64,000 bases of DNA, from assembly GCF_003072625.1 (NCBI RefSeq), contig NZ_CP027805.1:1945501-2009500 (forward strand). The letters are read 5' to 3'. The stretch comes from Limosilactobacillus reuteri. GTDB taxonomy: Bacteria > Bacillota > Bacilli > Lactobacillales > Lactobacillaceae. The notes beneath the pieces are model-generated. The model saw nothing but the letters and a program-made list of their open reading frames with translations, had not been told where the DNA came from and did not search any database. Shown one piece after another: positions 44,889 to 55,187 of the stretch (the first letter of the stretch is position 1; the number at the start of each line of letters is the position of its first letter). Position numbers and translations under genes: made by a program.

Positions 44889-45530
44889 ATGAAAAGAGCA
44901 TTTGTTGTCGGTGGTTCAGGACGTGTCGCTACTGACTTAATTAAAGATTTAGTTGCTACTGGTAATGAAGTTACTGCCGGTGCTCGTCATCCTGAAAAAG
45001 TTATTAAGTTAAACCACGTTACTGCTGTTAAATTGAACCTACATGATAGCATTGAAAAAATCGCTGAATTAATGAAAGGCGTGAATGCAGTTTACTTTGT
45101 TGCTGGATCTCGCGGGAAAGATCTACTGCAAACTGATGCGATGGGAGCAGTTAAAACAATGCAAGCTGCCGAAAAAGACAGGATTAAACGTTACATCATG
45201 TTAAGTTCTCTCTATGCTTTGCAGCCTGAAATGTGGTCAAAGATTCCATCATTAGCTTCAATTATGGACTACAATATTGCCAAATTCTTTGCTGATAATT
45301 ATCTCATCTCAAATGCAAAACTTGATTACACCATCCTTCAACCTGCTAACTTAACTGAAGAACCTGGTACCGGTAAAATTCAAATTGGTGAAGGTTCTGC
45401 AACCTCTAATCCAATTCCTGACGTTGCCCAGACTTTAGCTGATATCCTACAACACGATAACACAATTGGCCACGTAATCATGATGCGGAGTGGAAATACG
45501 CCGATTGAAGAAGCACTAGATCAAATTTAA
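44889..45530 (+). CDS. NAD(P)-binding NmrA/SDR-like protein
   Basis: 213 residues with a Rossmann start (AFVVGGSGRVATDLIKDLV), AVYFVAGSRGKDLLQTDAMGAV, RYIMLSSLYA and the family ending ALDQI. It is an intact relative of the frameshifted gene at 38397. AGGAGG lies ahead of ATG 44889. The substrate is unknown; quinone or redox sensing is common in this group. Confidence 0.87.
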   Translation: MKRAFVVGGSGRVATDLIKDLVATGNEVTAGARHPEKVIKLNHVTAVKLNLHDSIEKIAELMKGVNAVYFVAGSRGKDLLQTDAMGAVKTMQAAEKDRIKRYIMLSSLYALQPEMWSKIPSLASIMDYNIAKFFADNYLISNAKLDYTILQPANLTEEPGTGKIQIGEGSATSNPIPDVAQTLADILQHDNTIGHVIMMRSGNTPIEEALDQI

Positions 45531-45542
45531 TTTTTTTACAGA

Positions 45543-45589
45543 TTGTAGACCTATCTAAAATAACGTAAGATTGGTCTACAACTATTTTC
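45543..45589 (+). terminator. Terminator of the NmrA-like gene
   Basis: TTGTAGACC and GGTCTACAA form a perfect 9-bp stem, followed by CTATTTTCT. Confidence 0.72.
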
Positions 45590-45604
45590 TATTCTAAAAT
45601 TAGG

Positions 45605-47174
45605 GTTAGTGTAAGATTTTCATAGGTTGGATGAATAATTCATCTGGTCGTGGAAATCTTTTTTGTAGACCAATTTACTTATTTACAAAAAAAGAAAAGA
45701 CCAGTAGCCTTTAGTGTGTCGAATACTAAGCAAAGGCAGGTCTTTCCTCATGGATATTTTAACAGAAATCTAGCAGAATTTGGTGAAATCAGGCAGTTTA
45801 TTTGAAGCTGAACAGATTATTTTAAAAGGTGTATTGGAGTTAGGACAAGTAATCATGCAAAACTTTTTGGAAAGCTTAGATCGAAGCTTAAAGTCCCAAG
45901 CTCCAGCGAACTATCAAGTAATCAATAAACAGCCACGGACGCTTAATTTTATCTTTGGCCCGGTGACTTTTCAACGACGGTATTATCAGGCTGGGACAAA
46001 GAAACGTGAATTTTACTTAGACCAACAATTAAAAATTAAACCACGTCGTCGTTTATCGCCACACTACTTAATGATGATGGCTAAGATTGCCCAAACAACT
46101 ACAATGCGCAATACTGCCGACATTTTGAACCTTGTATTTGACAGCGGAATTACTGCCGATTCGGTAATGCACGCCGTGCATGAGTTAGGAAATCAGGTAG
46201 CTAAACAAACTCAAGCAAAAGAACACCAAGCTACTCCTCGCCATATGCCTAAAAATTTAACTATTGAGGGTGATGCCTTTATGATTAAAGGTAAAAAAGA
46301 AGCAGGTCAGCTGACTCTTGTGCACCATTATCGGGTTTATGAGCGAGTAGCTAATCAAATCATTAATCGGCATGACTTTCTCAGTGTTGGGCACCAAGGA
46401 CGGCTTGAAGCACGACTAAGTGATTATTTAGACCGCCATTATAAGCTTGCCGGTCAAACGATCTTTTTGGCCAGTGACGCTGGCCCAGGTTACGAACCAG
46501 CTAAGCTATTAAGTCTAGTTCCTCAAGGTGCACATGGTGAATACTTTCTCGACCGCTATCATTGTTTACAGAAAATTGAACATACTTTAGGCCGGCACAA
46601 CGAATTAGCCATGCGAGCAATTAAAGCCGTTCGTCATCATGATCAAGCAGAGCTAACAATAATTTTAGATACTTATGAATCACAAAACCTAACGGAAAAA
46701 CAAGCAGACGACCTAATGCGTTTAAGAAAGTATCTACAGCGAAATTGGCGGTATATCCTCTCACCACAAATGCGTGGATTTAAGGATATTCATTTAATTG
46801 GTTCAGTCGAAAGTTCTCACCGGGCTTTTACTTACCGGATGAAGAAACAGGGCAAGTCATGGACTAAGCAGGGGGCTAAAGCCATGATTGGTTTAATTGA
46901 AGCCCGAATGAATGGTGAACTGCAAGCTAGTTTAAATACAATCCTAGAACAATTAACAGTTCTTCCTCGAGTGGCTCAAACCAGCCTATTACAGGAAATG
47001 CATATTCGAACTGGAGAGTTTCTAAGAAAGGCACCGACAAAGCCGTCAATTGGAGCAGTACAAGGAATAATTCCGATTAACACGGTCACAAGTAGACCAA
47101 TGGGACAACTTTTTAAGGCACTAACCCACTAAAACTGTATATTTAAAGGCTACCTATGAAAACTTGACAGATAC
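45605..47174 (+). mobile_element. ISLre2-type insertion sequence, complete ends
   Basis: 1570 bp. The ends share TTTTCATAGG 12 bases in from each terminus, and the perfect 8-bp target duplication AAATTAGG (45597-45604, 47175-47182) fixes both borders. It lies between the NmrA-like gene terminator and pepN. Its right end carries an outward-facing TTGACA. Confidence 0.93.
45750..47132 (+). pseudogene. ISLre2-type transposase with nonsense at codon 8
   Basis: From ATG 45750 the frame reads MDILTEI, then TAG (45771-45773), then QNLVKSGSLFEAE and 450 further open codons. A CAG-to-TAG change is the simplest explanation. Restart at TTG 45780 or GTG 45783 could still give a nearly full-length protein. 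The core is the UPF0236-type transposase with Asp/Glu-rich segments (IEGDAFMIKG, FLASDAGPGYEP, IGSVESSHR). Confidence 0.85.
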
Positions 47175-47219
47175 AAATTAGGTAATAATCTAGCTAATTC
47201 TTCTCATCAGCCGTATAAT
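47164..47219 (+). promoter_or_regulatory. Promoter region of pepN next to the IS end
   Basis: A consensus -10 TATAAT sits at 47214-47219, 37 bp ahead of pepN, with a weak -35 (TAGCTA). The IS end adds TTGACA at 47164-47169, 16 bp ahead of TAATCT, a possible hybrid promoter. Confidence 0.5.
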
Positions 47220-47255
47220 AAACATTAAAAACAAATTAAGAAGGGAACTTTTCAT

Positions 47256-49787
47256 ATGGCAAAACTCGAACGCTTTTATAATACTTTCCAACCTGACCAT
47301 TATAATGTTTTTATCGATATTAATCGTGCAGAAAAAACAATTAATGGAAAAACAACGATCACTGGGAATGCTAATGATCCTCAAATTGCAATTAACCAAA
47401 AAAATTTGCAGGTCACTAGCGTTCAAGCAGACGGTCAAGAATTAGACTTTAATATTGATAACGATGCTGAGGCAGTTCGAATTACCCTTCCGCAAACTGG
47501 TAAAGTAACTTTTACTGTAACTTATAATACTAAGTTAACTGATTCAATGATGGGAATCTATCCATCATACTATGAGGTTGACGGAGAGAAAAAACAAATT
47601 ATCGGGACTCAATTTGAAACAACTTTTGCGCGGCAAGCTTTCCCCTGTGTCGATGAACCAGAGGCCAAAGCTACCTTTAGTCTAGCAATTAAATTTGATG
47701 AGCATCCTGGCGAAACTATTATTGCTAATATGCCAGAAGATCACGTTGAAAATGGTATCCACTACTTTGAACCAACTGTGCGGATGTCCACTTACCTTGT
47801 TGCCTTTGCCTTTGGGGAACTCCAAAGTAAAATTACTGAGACAAAAGGTGGCGTTAAAGTAGGTGTATTCGCAACGAAAGCGCACCAACCAAAAGAACTC
47901 GATTTTGCATTAGATATCGCTAAGCGGGCAATCGAATTTTACGAGGATTTCTATCAAACTCCGTACCCCCTTCCCCATTCATGGCAGTTAGCTTTACCTG
48001 ATTTCTCTGCCGGTGCAATGGAAAATTGGGGATTGGTAACCTACCGAGAAGCTTACTTATTACTCGATCCAGACAACACTTCCCTTGAAATGAAACAATT
48101 AGTTGCAACTGTCATCACACACGAACTAGCTCACCAGTGGTTTGGTGATCTTGTGACAATGAAGTGGTGGGATGACTTATGGCTTAATGAAAGTTTTGCT
48201 AATATGATGGAGTATGTTGCCGTCGATGCTCTCCAGCCGGACTGGCACATTTGGGAACTCTTCCAAACCTCGGAAGCTCCAATGGCATTACAACGGGATG
48301 CAACGGATGGTGTTCAATCTGTTCATGTTGATGTTAACAATCCGGCTGAAATTGATGCCTTATTCGATGGTGCGATTGTTTATGCCAAAGGATCGCGAAT
48401 GTTAGTAATGGTCCGAGCTCTTTTAGGTGACAAAGCGTTACGAGAAGGCCTTAAGAATTATTTTGCTGCTCATAAATATAGTAATGCAACCGGAGCTGAC
48501 TTATGGAAAGCTCTTGGCGACGCATCGGGCTTTAATATTGGAAAGATCATGAACTCATGGCTCGAACAACCAGGTTATCCTGTTGTAACAGCAAAAATTA
48601 ATGATAATGGCGACTTAGTATTGTCACAAAAGCAATTCTTCATTGGTGACGGTAAAGATGTTGATCGGCAATGGCAAATCCCGCTTAATAGTAATTATGA
48701 TGAAGCTCCACAAATTATGGCTGAACAAGAACTCAACCTTGGAAATTATCAAGCATTGCGCGATAAGAATAGTCAACCATTCCGTCTAAACCTCGGTAAT
48801 AATTCACACTTCATCGTAAAATATGACGATACGCTACTAAACGACATTTTAGATCACGCTGATGAATTAGATCCGATTACTCAGCGCCAACTTCTTCAAG
48901 ATCTGCGGTTACTCGCCCAAGGACAGCAAGTATCATATGCATCATTGATTCCATTACTAAAGCAATTTAAAGATAGTACTTCTGCAATTGTTAACGCCGA
49001 ACTATACCAAATTGCTAATAGCCTTAAAATGTTTGCTAAACCTGATTCTCCTGCTGAACAAGAATTACGACAATTCTTTGATTTATTAAGTAGGGACCAG
49101 GTAAAACGGCTTGGTTGGTTGCCAAAAAACGGTGAAAGCAATGATGACCAATTAACGCGCCCTTATATTCTTAGCGCTTCACTATTTGCACGCAATAATG
49201 ATTCAATTACTCAAGCTCATCAAATCTTCACCGAAAATCAAGATAAATTAGAATCCCTTTCGGCGGATATTCGTGGGTTGGTTCTTAAAAATGAAGTTCA
49301 GAACTTCGGGAATGCTGAATTATTCGATAGATTGATTAAAGCTTACCAACAAACGGCGGACGCAAGCTTTAAACAAGACCTGCGAATGGCAATACCAAAT
49401 ACAACTGACACAGCATTAATTGCAAAAGTTGTTAGTTACTTTGAAAATGCCGATATTATCAAACCACAAGATTTACGAGCATGGTATCGTGGACTTCTTG
49501 CCAATCAAGCAGGTCAGCAAGCTGCCTGGAACTGGCTTCGTGATGAATGGCAATGGTTAAATGACACAGTTGGTGGCGATATGGAATTTGCTACCTTTAT
49601 CACTGTCACTGCTGGCGTTTTTCATACTCCGGAACGATTGAACGAATTTAAAGATTTCTTTGAGCCCAAACTTAATACACCAGGTTTAACCCGGGAAATT
49701 AAAATGGACATTAGCGTAATTGAAAGCAAAGTTAACTTAATTAACAAAGAACAAACAGCCGTTAATGATGCAATCGCTCAACAATAA
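47256..49787 (+). CDS. pepN: Aminopeptidase N (M1 metallopeptidase)
   Basis: 843 residues, normal for lactobacillar PepN. The M1 exopeptidase motif GAMENWG, the zinc site HELAHQWFGDLVTMKWW with the third ligand in LNESFA, and a long helical C-terminal domain are all present. It is a cytoplasmic broad-specificity aminopeptidase used in peptide nutrition. AAGAAGGG precedes ATG 47256. ISLre2 is inserted 73 bp upstream. Confidence 0.96.
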   Translation: MAKLERFYNTFQPDHYNVFIDINRAEKTINGKTTITGNANDPQIAINQKNLQVTSVQADGQELDFNIDNDAEAVRITLPQTGKVTFTVTYNTKLTDSMMGIYPSYYEVDGEKKQIIGTQFETTFARQAFPCVDEPEAKATFSLAIKFDEHPGETIIANMPEDHVENGIHYFEPTVRMSTYLVAFAFGELQSKITETKGGVKVGVFATKAHQPKELDFALDIAKRAIEFYEDFYQTPYPLPHSWQLALPDFSAGAMENWGLVTYREAYLLLDPDNTSLEMKQLVATVITHELAHQWFGDLVTMKWWDDLWLNESFANMMEYVAVDALQPDWHIWELFQTSEAPMALQRDATDGVQSVHVDVNNPAEIDALFDGAIVYAKGSRMLVMVRALLGDKALREGLKNYFAAHKYSNATGADLWKALGDASGFNIGKIMNSWLEQPGYPVVTAKINDNGDLVLSQKQFFIGDGKDVDRQWQIPLNSNYDEAPQIMAEQELNLGNYQALRDKNSQPFRLNLGNNSHFIVKYDDTLLNDILDHADELDPITQRQLLQDLRLLAQGQQVSYASLIPLLKQFKDSTSAIVNAELYQIANSLKMFAKPDSPAEQELRQFFDLLSRDQVKRLGWLPKNGESNDDQLTRPYILSASLFARNNDSITQAHQIFTENQDKLESLSADIRGLVLKNEVQNFGNAELFDRLIKAYQQTADASFKQDLRMAIPNTTDTALIAKVVSYFENADIIKPQDLRAWYRGLLANQAGQQAAWNWLRDEWQWLNDTVGGDMEFATFITVTAGVFHTPERLNEFKDFFEPKLNTPGLTREIKMDISVIESKVNLINKEQTAVNDAIAQQ

Positions 49788-49852
49788 CGAAATTAATAGT
49801 AAATTTCACCTGTTTTGTTGATTCGTGTTTAGACTTAGCATATATTACTACT

Positions 49853-49978
49853 GTTGGGGTAGGAATCTCAGAGTTATTGTCTAACGGAACGGAATGTGAA
49901 CGTTAGAAGGAGGCTAATAACTAGCTGCTTTATTATTCCGCATTCACCATGAACGGAAACGTCAATGTGTTCCCTAAC
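49853..49978 (+). promoter_or_regulatory. Structured, pseudoknot-like leader of the folT-GNAT gene
   Basis: Closing stem GTTGGGG (49853-49859) with CCCTAAC (49972-49978); inner stems AGTTATT/AATAACT (49872-49878, 49916-49922) and CTAACG/CGTTAG (49881-49886, 49901-49906). The loop GAATGTG can pair with CGCATTC (about 49939-49945), a possible pseudoknot. An internal AAGGAGG (49907-49913) is sequestered. A folate (THF) riboswitch is the natural guess for folT, but I could not match its conserved core. Confidence 0.5.
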
Positions 49979-50005
49979 AAAATTTTTAAAAGGGAGTGGA
50001 TTGAT

Positions 50006-50959
50006 ATGTCTACGTTATCATTTACTGGACCGCGCTTTATTACAAAGAATTTAACTTTAGCTGCTATGTTGGTCGTACTGCAGGTAATCTTAAATAAACT
50101 TTCAATTGGAGATCCAGCGGTTTTAAAGTTTAGTTTTGGTTTTATTGCCACTGCACTTATTGGCTATTGTCTTGGCCCCTGGATCGGCGGATGGTCAATG
50201 GTCGTATCTGATATCATAAGTAATACTATTTTAAATTCAGGAAGCTTATTCTTTCCTGGCTTTACCCTCTCAGCATTTATTTCTGGTGTAATTGCAGGAA
50301 TGTTCCTATATCAACAACGGATAAGCTGGCAACAAATTTTAATCTATGAGTTTTTTCAACTTCTTCTTACTAATGTTATCGGAACAACTTTATGGCTTTA
50401 CCTTATGAGCTTAAGTTGCAGTAGTAGCAGTCATACTTTCATGGCGCTCCTCTTCATCCGTTTGCCAAAAGAGTTGATCACATGGCCGATTGATGCTTGT
50501 ATTAGTTATACTGCGGCAATTATCACGATTAAATTTAATTTCAAAATAATCATGATTAGAAAAATGAAATCAACTGATATCAATAGAGTGATGGATATTT
50601 GGTTAACTACTAACCTAGAGGCTCATCCTTTCATTAATCCAAATTATTGGTATCAAAATTCGTCAAATGTTCAAAATGCAATTCAACAAGCAGATGTTTA
50701 CTGTTCAGTATCTGCCAATGAGCATATTCAAGGCTTTATTGGGCTTCAAGATAATTATATTGCTGGTTTATTTATCGCAAAAGAGTACCAATCACAACAT
50801 CTTGGTACTAATTTACTGAATGTTGCTAAAGAAAAACATCAACAACTCGTTTTAGATGTATATTTAGAAAACCAGCGTGCTATTAAGTTTTACCACCAAA
50901 ACGGTTTTCAGATTACTAAACATAATAGTTTAGAAGCCGAGATGACATGGTTAAAATAA
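50006..50959 (+). CDS. ECF transporter folate-type S component fused to a GNAT acetyltransferase
   Basis: 317 residues from ATG 50006 (GGGAGTGG upstream). Residues 1-182 are a six-helix ECF S component of FolT type: GDPAVLKFSFGFIATALIGYCLGPWIGG, then FPGFTLSAFISGVIAGMFLY and RLPKELITWPID. Residues 183-317 begin MIRKMKSTDINRVMDIWLTTNLEAHPFI and form a complete GNAT domain with IAKEYQSQHLGTNLL and FYHQNGFQITKH. S components are normally about 170-180 residues, and YjaB-like GNATs stand alone. A frameshift or stop loss joining two adjacent genes is the simplest cause; an ATG remains at the join (50552). Confidence 0.82.
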   Translation: MSTLSFTGPRFITKNLTLAAMLVVLQVILNKLSIGDPAVLKFSFGFIATALIGYCLGPWIGGWSMVVSDIISNTILNSGSLFFPGFTLSAFISGVIAGMFLYQQRISWQQILIYEFFQLLLTNVIGTTLWLYLMSLSCSSSSHTFMALLFIRLPKELITWPIDACISYTAAIITIKFNFKIIMIRKMKSTDINRVMDIWLTTNLEAHPFINPNYWYQNSSNVQNAIQQADVYCSVSANEHIQGFIGLQDNYIAGLFIAKEYQSQHLGTNLLNVAKEKHQQLVLDVYLENQRAIKFYHQNGFQITKHNSLEAEMTWLK

Positions 50960-51019
50960 ATTCATTTAAAAAGTATTGCATTTTAAATGAATTAGGTTAA
51001 AATACAATTAACAAAATAA

Positions 51020-51295
51020 AAAAGCGATGAGAAAGAAGAGTAACTAGTTGTATTCGTTCAGTGAACTGATGATAGTGAGAAATCGGTCGACCCTATGCTA
51101 GTGAATAACACTTTCGCGAGTGCTGCCAACCCAAATAAGTTTACTTAAAGTAGGCTTGGCCGGATCCGGACCGTTACCTCACCGGCAGAGCATGTTGTGC
51201 TCTTGAAGAGGCCTAGTTTTATACTAGACAATTTGGGTGGTACCGCGGAAAAAAGCCTTTCGTCCCTTGATTATAAGGGGAACGAAGGGCTTTTT
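51020..51295 (+). promoter_or_regulatory. T-box leader of asnA-asnS (Asn specifier)
   Basis: A stem I region, a probable specifier AAC in GTGAATAACACTT, the canonical T-box GGGTGGTACCGCGG, and the terminator stem AAGCCTTTCGTCCC / GGGAACGAAGGGCTT with six T. Confidence 0.93.
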
Positions 51296-51335
51296 TAATT
51301 CATTCCTAAATCTATTATTTTAAGGAGTATCTATT

Positions 51336-52346
51336 ATGGACTTAACTATTCCAAAGGATTACGATCCACGTCTTTCAATTAGAGAAACTGAAGCTGCTAT
51401 TCGTTATATTCGTGAAACTTTCCAAGACGAATTTGGTAAAGAGCTAAACCTTCAACGGATGTCTGCACCAATGTTTGTTGAAAAGAGTACTGGATTAAAC
51501 GATAACTTAAACGGTGTCGAACAACCAGTATCGTTTGAAATGAAGGATATGCCAAGCGAAACTGTTGAAGTTGTTCATTCCCTTGCTAAGTGGAAACGTC
51601 TTGCTCTTAAACGGTACGGTTTTGGAATGCATGAAGGTCTCTACACCAACATGAACGCTATTCGTAAGGAAGAAGACCTCGATAATTTCCACTCGATTTA
51701 TGTTGACCAATGGGACTGGGAAAAGGTTATAAGTAAGGATGAACGAACAGAAGAAACCTTAAAGGATACAGTTCGTGATATTTTCAAAGTAATCAAGCAC
51801 ATGGAACATGAAGTTTGGTACAAGTTCCCTCAAGCTGTTTACCATTTGCCAGATGAAATTCACTTTGTTACAACGCAAGAACTTGAAGATCGGTGGCCAG
51901 ATCTTACCCCACTCGAACGGGAAGATAAGATTGCTAAAGAGCTTGGTGCTGTCTTTGTCATGAAAATCGGTGACAAGTTGCAACGCAGTGGTAAGCCTCA
52001 CGATGGTCGAGCACCTGACTACGATGACTGGAGCTTAAACGGTGATATTATTTTCTGGTATGAACCTCTTCAACGCCGGATCGAAATTTCAAGTATGGGG
52101 ATTCGGGTTAGTCCAGAATCAATGAAATACCAACTTGAACAAGCCGATGCAACTGATCGTGAAAAATTACCATTCCATAAAATGTTGCTCAATGGCGAAT
52201 TACCATATACAATTGGTGGAGGAATTGGTCAATCTCGTCTCTGTATGCTCCTTCTTGGCAAAGCTCATATTGGAGAAGTACAGGCAAGTATTTGGCCAGA
52301 AGATATGATTAAGAAGTGTGAAGAAAACCACATTCAAATTCTATAA
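51336..52346 (+). CDS. asnA: Aspartate-ammonia ligase (asparagine synthetase A)
   Basis: 336 residues. It makes Asn from Asp, ammonia and ATP. Seen: [57 protein letters not shown], and [28 protein letters not shown]. It is the first gene of an operon with asnS behind an Asn T-box, so asparagine supply and charging are induced together. Confidence 0.96.
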   Translation: MDLTIPKDYDPRLSIRETEAAIRYIRETFQDEFGKELNLQRMSAPMFVEKSTGLNDNLNGVEQPVSFEMKDMPSETVEVVHSLAKWKRLALKRYGFGMHEGLYTNMNAIRKEEDLDNFHSIYVDQWDWEKVISKDERTEETLKDTVRDIFKVIKHMEHEVWYKFPQAVYHLPDEIHFVTTQELEDRWPDLTPLEREDKIAKELGAVFVMKIGDKLQRSGKPHDGRAPDYDDWSLNGDIIFWYEPLQRRIEISSMGIRVSPESMKYQLEQADATDREKLPFHKMLLNGELPYTIGGGIGQSRLCMLLLGKAHIGEVQASIWPEDMIKKCEENHIQIL

Positions 52347-52365
52347 TTTAAGGAAGAGTATAAAA

Positions 52366-53664
52366 GTGGAAACTATTACAATTAGTGAAGCACCTAAACA
52401 TGTTGGGGAAACAGTTAAAATTGGTGTTTGGTTAACTGACAAGCGTTCAAGCGGTAAGATTGCATTCTTGCAACTCCGTGACGGAACTGGATTTTTCCAA
52501 GGAATCATCCGTAAAAATGATGTTTCGGAAGAAAAATTTGATTCTGCTAAGCACGATTTACACCAAGAGACTAGCTTTTGGGTAACCGGTGAAATCGCTG
52601 AAGACAAACGTTCAAAGTTTGGTTATGAAATTCACATCAAAGACTTTGACATTGTTGGCGAAAGTGAAGATTACCCGATTGGTAACAAGGAACATGGAAT
52701 TGACTTCTTGCTTGATAACCGTCATTTATGGTTACGTTCTCGCAAGCCATGGGCATTAATGCGAATCCGAAGTCGTGTTAAGCTTGCGACAATGGAATTT
52801 TTCGAAAAGCATGGATTTACTCAATTTGATGCTCCAGAACTAACTGGAAGTGCTCCTGAAGGGACAACAGAATTATTTAAAACTGACTACTTCGACCGTT
52901 CTGCTTTCCTTTCACAATCTGGTCAATTATATGCAGAAGCTGGTGCCATGGCATTAGGTCGCGTTTACACAATGGGTCCTACTTTCCGTGCAGAAAAATC
53001 AAAGACTCGTCGGCACTTAATGGAATTCTGGATGATCGAACCAGAAATGGCTTGGATGCATCAGGATGAAAGTCTTAAGATTCAAGAACAATACATTGCT
53101 TACTTGGTTCAAGACTTAATTGACCACTGTGCACGCGAACTTGAAATGGTAGGTCGTAGTGTAGAAAGTTTGAAGCCATTTACTGAATTACCATATCCAC
53201 GAATCACTTATAAAGAAGCAATCGAAATGCTTCAAAAGGGTGGCTTTGATGTCGAATACGGTGCTGACTTTGGTTCACCAGAAGAAACCTACTTGGCAGA
53301 TCAATTCCAAAAGCCAGTATTTATCTTGAACTATCCTAAAGAAATCAAGGCTTTCTACATGCCTGAAGACCCTGAAGATTCTCGCCAAGTTATCTGTGCG
53401 GACTTGCTTGCTCCAGAAGGCTATGGTGAAATCATTGGTGGTTCTGAACGTTCTTACGATTACGAATACATCACAAACAAACTTGAAGAAAACGGCCTAA
53501 GTAAAGAAGATTACGGTTGGTACGATGATTTACGGAAGTACGGTTCAATTCCTCACTCTGGATTTGGAATGGGCCTTGAACGATTCTTAGCTTGGATTAC
53601 TCTCCAAGACCACATTCGTGAAACTATTCCATTTCCACGGATGCTTAACCGTTTGAACCCTTAA
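52366..53664 (+). CDS. asnS: Asparaginyl-tRNA synthetase
   Basis: 432 residues from GTG 52366, set by AAGGAAGAG eight bases upstream; a longer in-frame GTG at 52318 lies inside asnA. N-terminal OB anticodon domain ([25 protein letters not shown]), class II core with motif 2 ([25 protein letters not shown]) and motif 3 ([13 protein letters not shown]). The second gene of the Asn T-box operon; terminator at 53669. Confidence 0.96.
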   Translation: METITISEAPKHVGETVKIGVWLTDKRSSGKIAFLQLRDGTGFFQGIIRKNDVSEEKFDSAKHDLHQETSFWVTGEIAEDKRSKFGYEIHIKDFDIVGESEDYPIGNKEHGIDFLLDNRHLWLRSRKPWALMRIRSRVKLATMEFFEKHGFTQFDAPELTGSAPEGTTELFKTDYFDRSAFLSQSGQLYAEAGAMALGRVYTMGPTFRAEKSKTRRHLMEFWMIEPEMAWMHQDESLKIQEQYIAYLVQDLIDHCARELEMVGRSVESLKPFTELPYPRITYKEAIEMLQKGGFDVEYGADFGSPEETYLADQFQKPVFILNYPKEIKAFYMPEDPEDSRQVICADLLAPEGYGEIIGGSERSYDYEYITNKLEENGLSKEDYGWYDDLRKYGSIPHSGFGMGLERFLAWITLQDHIRETIPFPRMLNRLNP

Positions 53665-53668
53665 TAAC

Positions 53669-53707
53669 AAAAAAGATGAGACTAGATTTTTAGCCTCATC
53701 TTTTTTT
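53669..53707 (+). terminator. Terminator of asnS
   Basis: AAAAAAGATGAG and CTCATCTTTTTTT form the stem; T and A tails suit both strands. Confidence 0.82.
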
Positions 53708-53724
53708 ATATGCTTTTTTAGAAC

Positions 53725-54423
53725 TCAATTTACTTTTTCTTCATAATTAAAATATGCTGTTCCTTTTCCCCAGTAAAATCCTTGTTGTAAGATAACCGGA
53801 TTTCCAGCAAATTTTTTAGCTAATTGTCGATTCGAAATTCCTTCAATAACAAAGGTAAGATGATGCTTTTTCGCCAAAGCTAACCACGCATTAACAAAGC
53901 TCATCATCAGTTCATAATCTTCATCCTTAAAAAGTAAAAGTAATAGTGATAATTTGATTCGACTAACAACCTTTAACTGCCTTTTAATGAATGCATAGCT
54001 ATTACTACCCGCACACACATCATCAATCGCCAATTCAAACCCCATTTTCTTGAGACGTTGGATTTCTCTATCTAAATAATCAAGACTATGAATCGTTTCG
54101 CGGCGTTCCGTAATCTCAATGGCCACGTGATCGTGATATGCTTCGCGAATCTCTTCTAAAAATTGCCAAATACTTTCAAATTTCATTTGACATGGTTCTA
54201 AATTAATATATATTTTGCGATTTTGTTGCTCGTTTAAAGCATTTTTTAATGATTTACGGCTTGCCTTAATCCATGCATCGTTACCCTCTTGTGTTGTGAG
54301 GCTGTGCAAGAAATTAATTCCTGGAAATTCGCCATTATTATTTCGAATAAGCATTTCATAAGTGTCAATTTCAGCATTCATCGCTTGATCAACACTAAGG
54401 ATTGGCTGAAATATATTATACAT
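53725..54423 (-). CDS. EAL domain protein (c-di-GMP phosphodiesterase-like)
   Basis: 232 residues, a minimal EAL domain. Motifs with changes: EML for EAL (DTYEMLIR), INLEP, EITER, DDVCAG for DDFG, the Lys in RIKLS, VIEGIS for VEGVE, and QGFYWGKG. Most metal and catalytic positions seem kept (Glu, Asn, Glu, Asp-Asp, Lys, Glu), so activity is possible but unproven. It lies 15 bp downstream of the truncated GGDEF gene and was probably co-transcribed with it. Confidence 0.83.
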   Translation of the reverse strand: MYNIFQPILSVDQAMNAEIDTYEMLIRNNNGEFPGINFLHSLTTQEGNDAWIKASRKSLKNALNEQQNRKIYINLEPCQMKFESIWQFLEEIREAYHDHVAIEITERRETIHSLDYLDREIQRLKKMGFELAIDDVCAGSNSYAFIKRQLKVVSRIKLSLLLLLFKDEDYELMMSFVNAWLALAKKHHLTFVIEGISNRQLAKKFAGNPVILQQGFYWGKGTAYFNYEEKVN

Positions 54424-54438
54424 TTTTATCCCTAACTT

Positions 54439-55047
54439 TTAATAATTGTTATTTATTTTACGTTCTAAACTAGGCTTTTGGGGACGTTGACGATGCTGAT
54501 CAGTAACAATCCATCCCCGGCCATTGTTCTTTACACCATATAACATTTTATCAGCTCGCTTCAGGGTCGTGTCAAGTAATTCATCATTCAAACGATCAGT
54601 TAAACTGCATGAAAAGCTAATTGTTAATTTTATCCCTTCCTTGGTAACAATCGATTTATTATTAAAGAATTTTTCAATCGACTGGAGTAATTGATAGACT
54701 TCTTCTAGTGAATGGTTAGAAACTACGATCGTGAATTCTTCGCCTCCGAAACGATATACATACCCATGTTTGGGAAATGCGGAATGAATTTGTTCACGAA
54801 AAACCGTTGAGAAATAATTTAACACTTCATTGCCAACAAAGTGCCCGTATGTATCGTTTATCTTCTTAAAATGATCAATATCTAATGCCCCGATTACAAT
54901 ATTATGAATTTCATTATTATTAGCTAATAGATTAATTTCTTGACTAAGAGCTCGGTAATTAAGTAACCCTGTTAAATCATCACGTTCACTTTCTTTTTCA
55001 AGAAGCTTTATTTTTTGCTCATTTTTCTTTTCACTCGTAAAGAAATA
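54439..55047 (-). pseudogene. GGDEF domain gene, 5' end lost
   Basis: The open frame from 55047 has no start codon ahead of the domain: a coiled-coil part (EKKNEQKIKLLEKESERDDLTGLLNYRALSQE), IVIGALDIDHFKKINDTYGHFVGNEVL, and the active-site RFGGEEFTIVV. The first possible ATG (54825) lies inside the domain. All N-terminal sensor sequence is missing, cut at the junction with an EAL gene on the other strand. Confidence 0.83.
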
Positions 55048-55187
55048 TTACATATACTAAGAAAACTTAAGCAACTTCAAATTAAAGTTACTATTGAAAA
55101 TGTTGGTTCTTCTAAAAAGGCCTACAGCTTGTGAAGTGCCCTACAATTGTTAGACAAGAAATCTAATGATTGTGGGGCACTTTTCAT

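Noticed and set aside
49853-49978. Definite THF or TPP riboswitch
   Set aside because: Conserved core sequences of neither class could be matched by eye; left as an unassigned structured leader.
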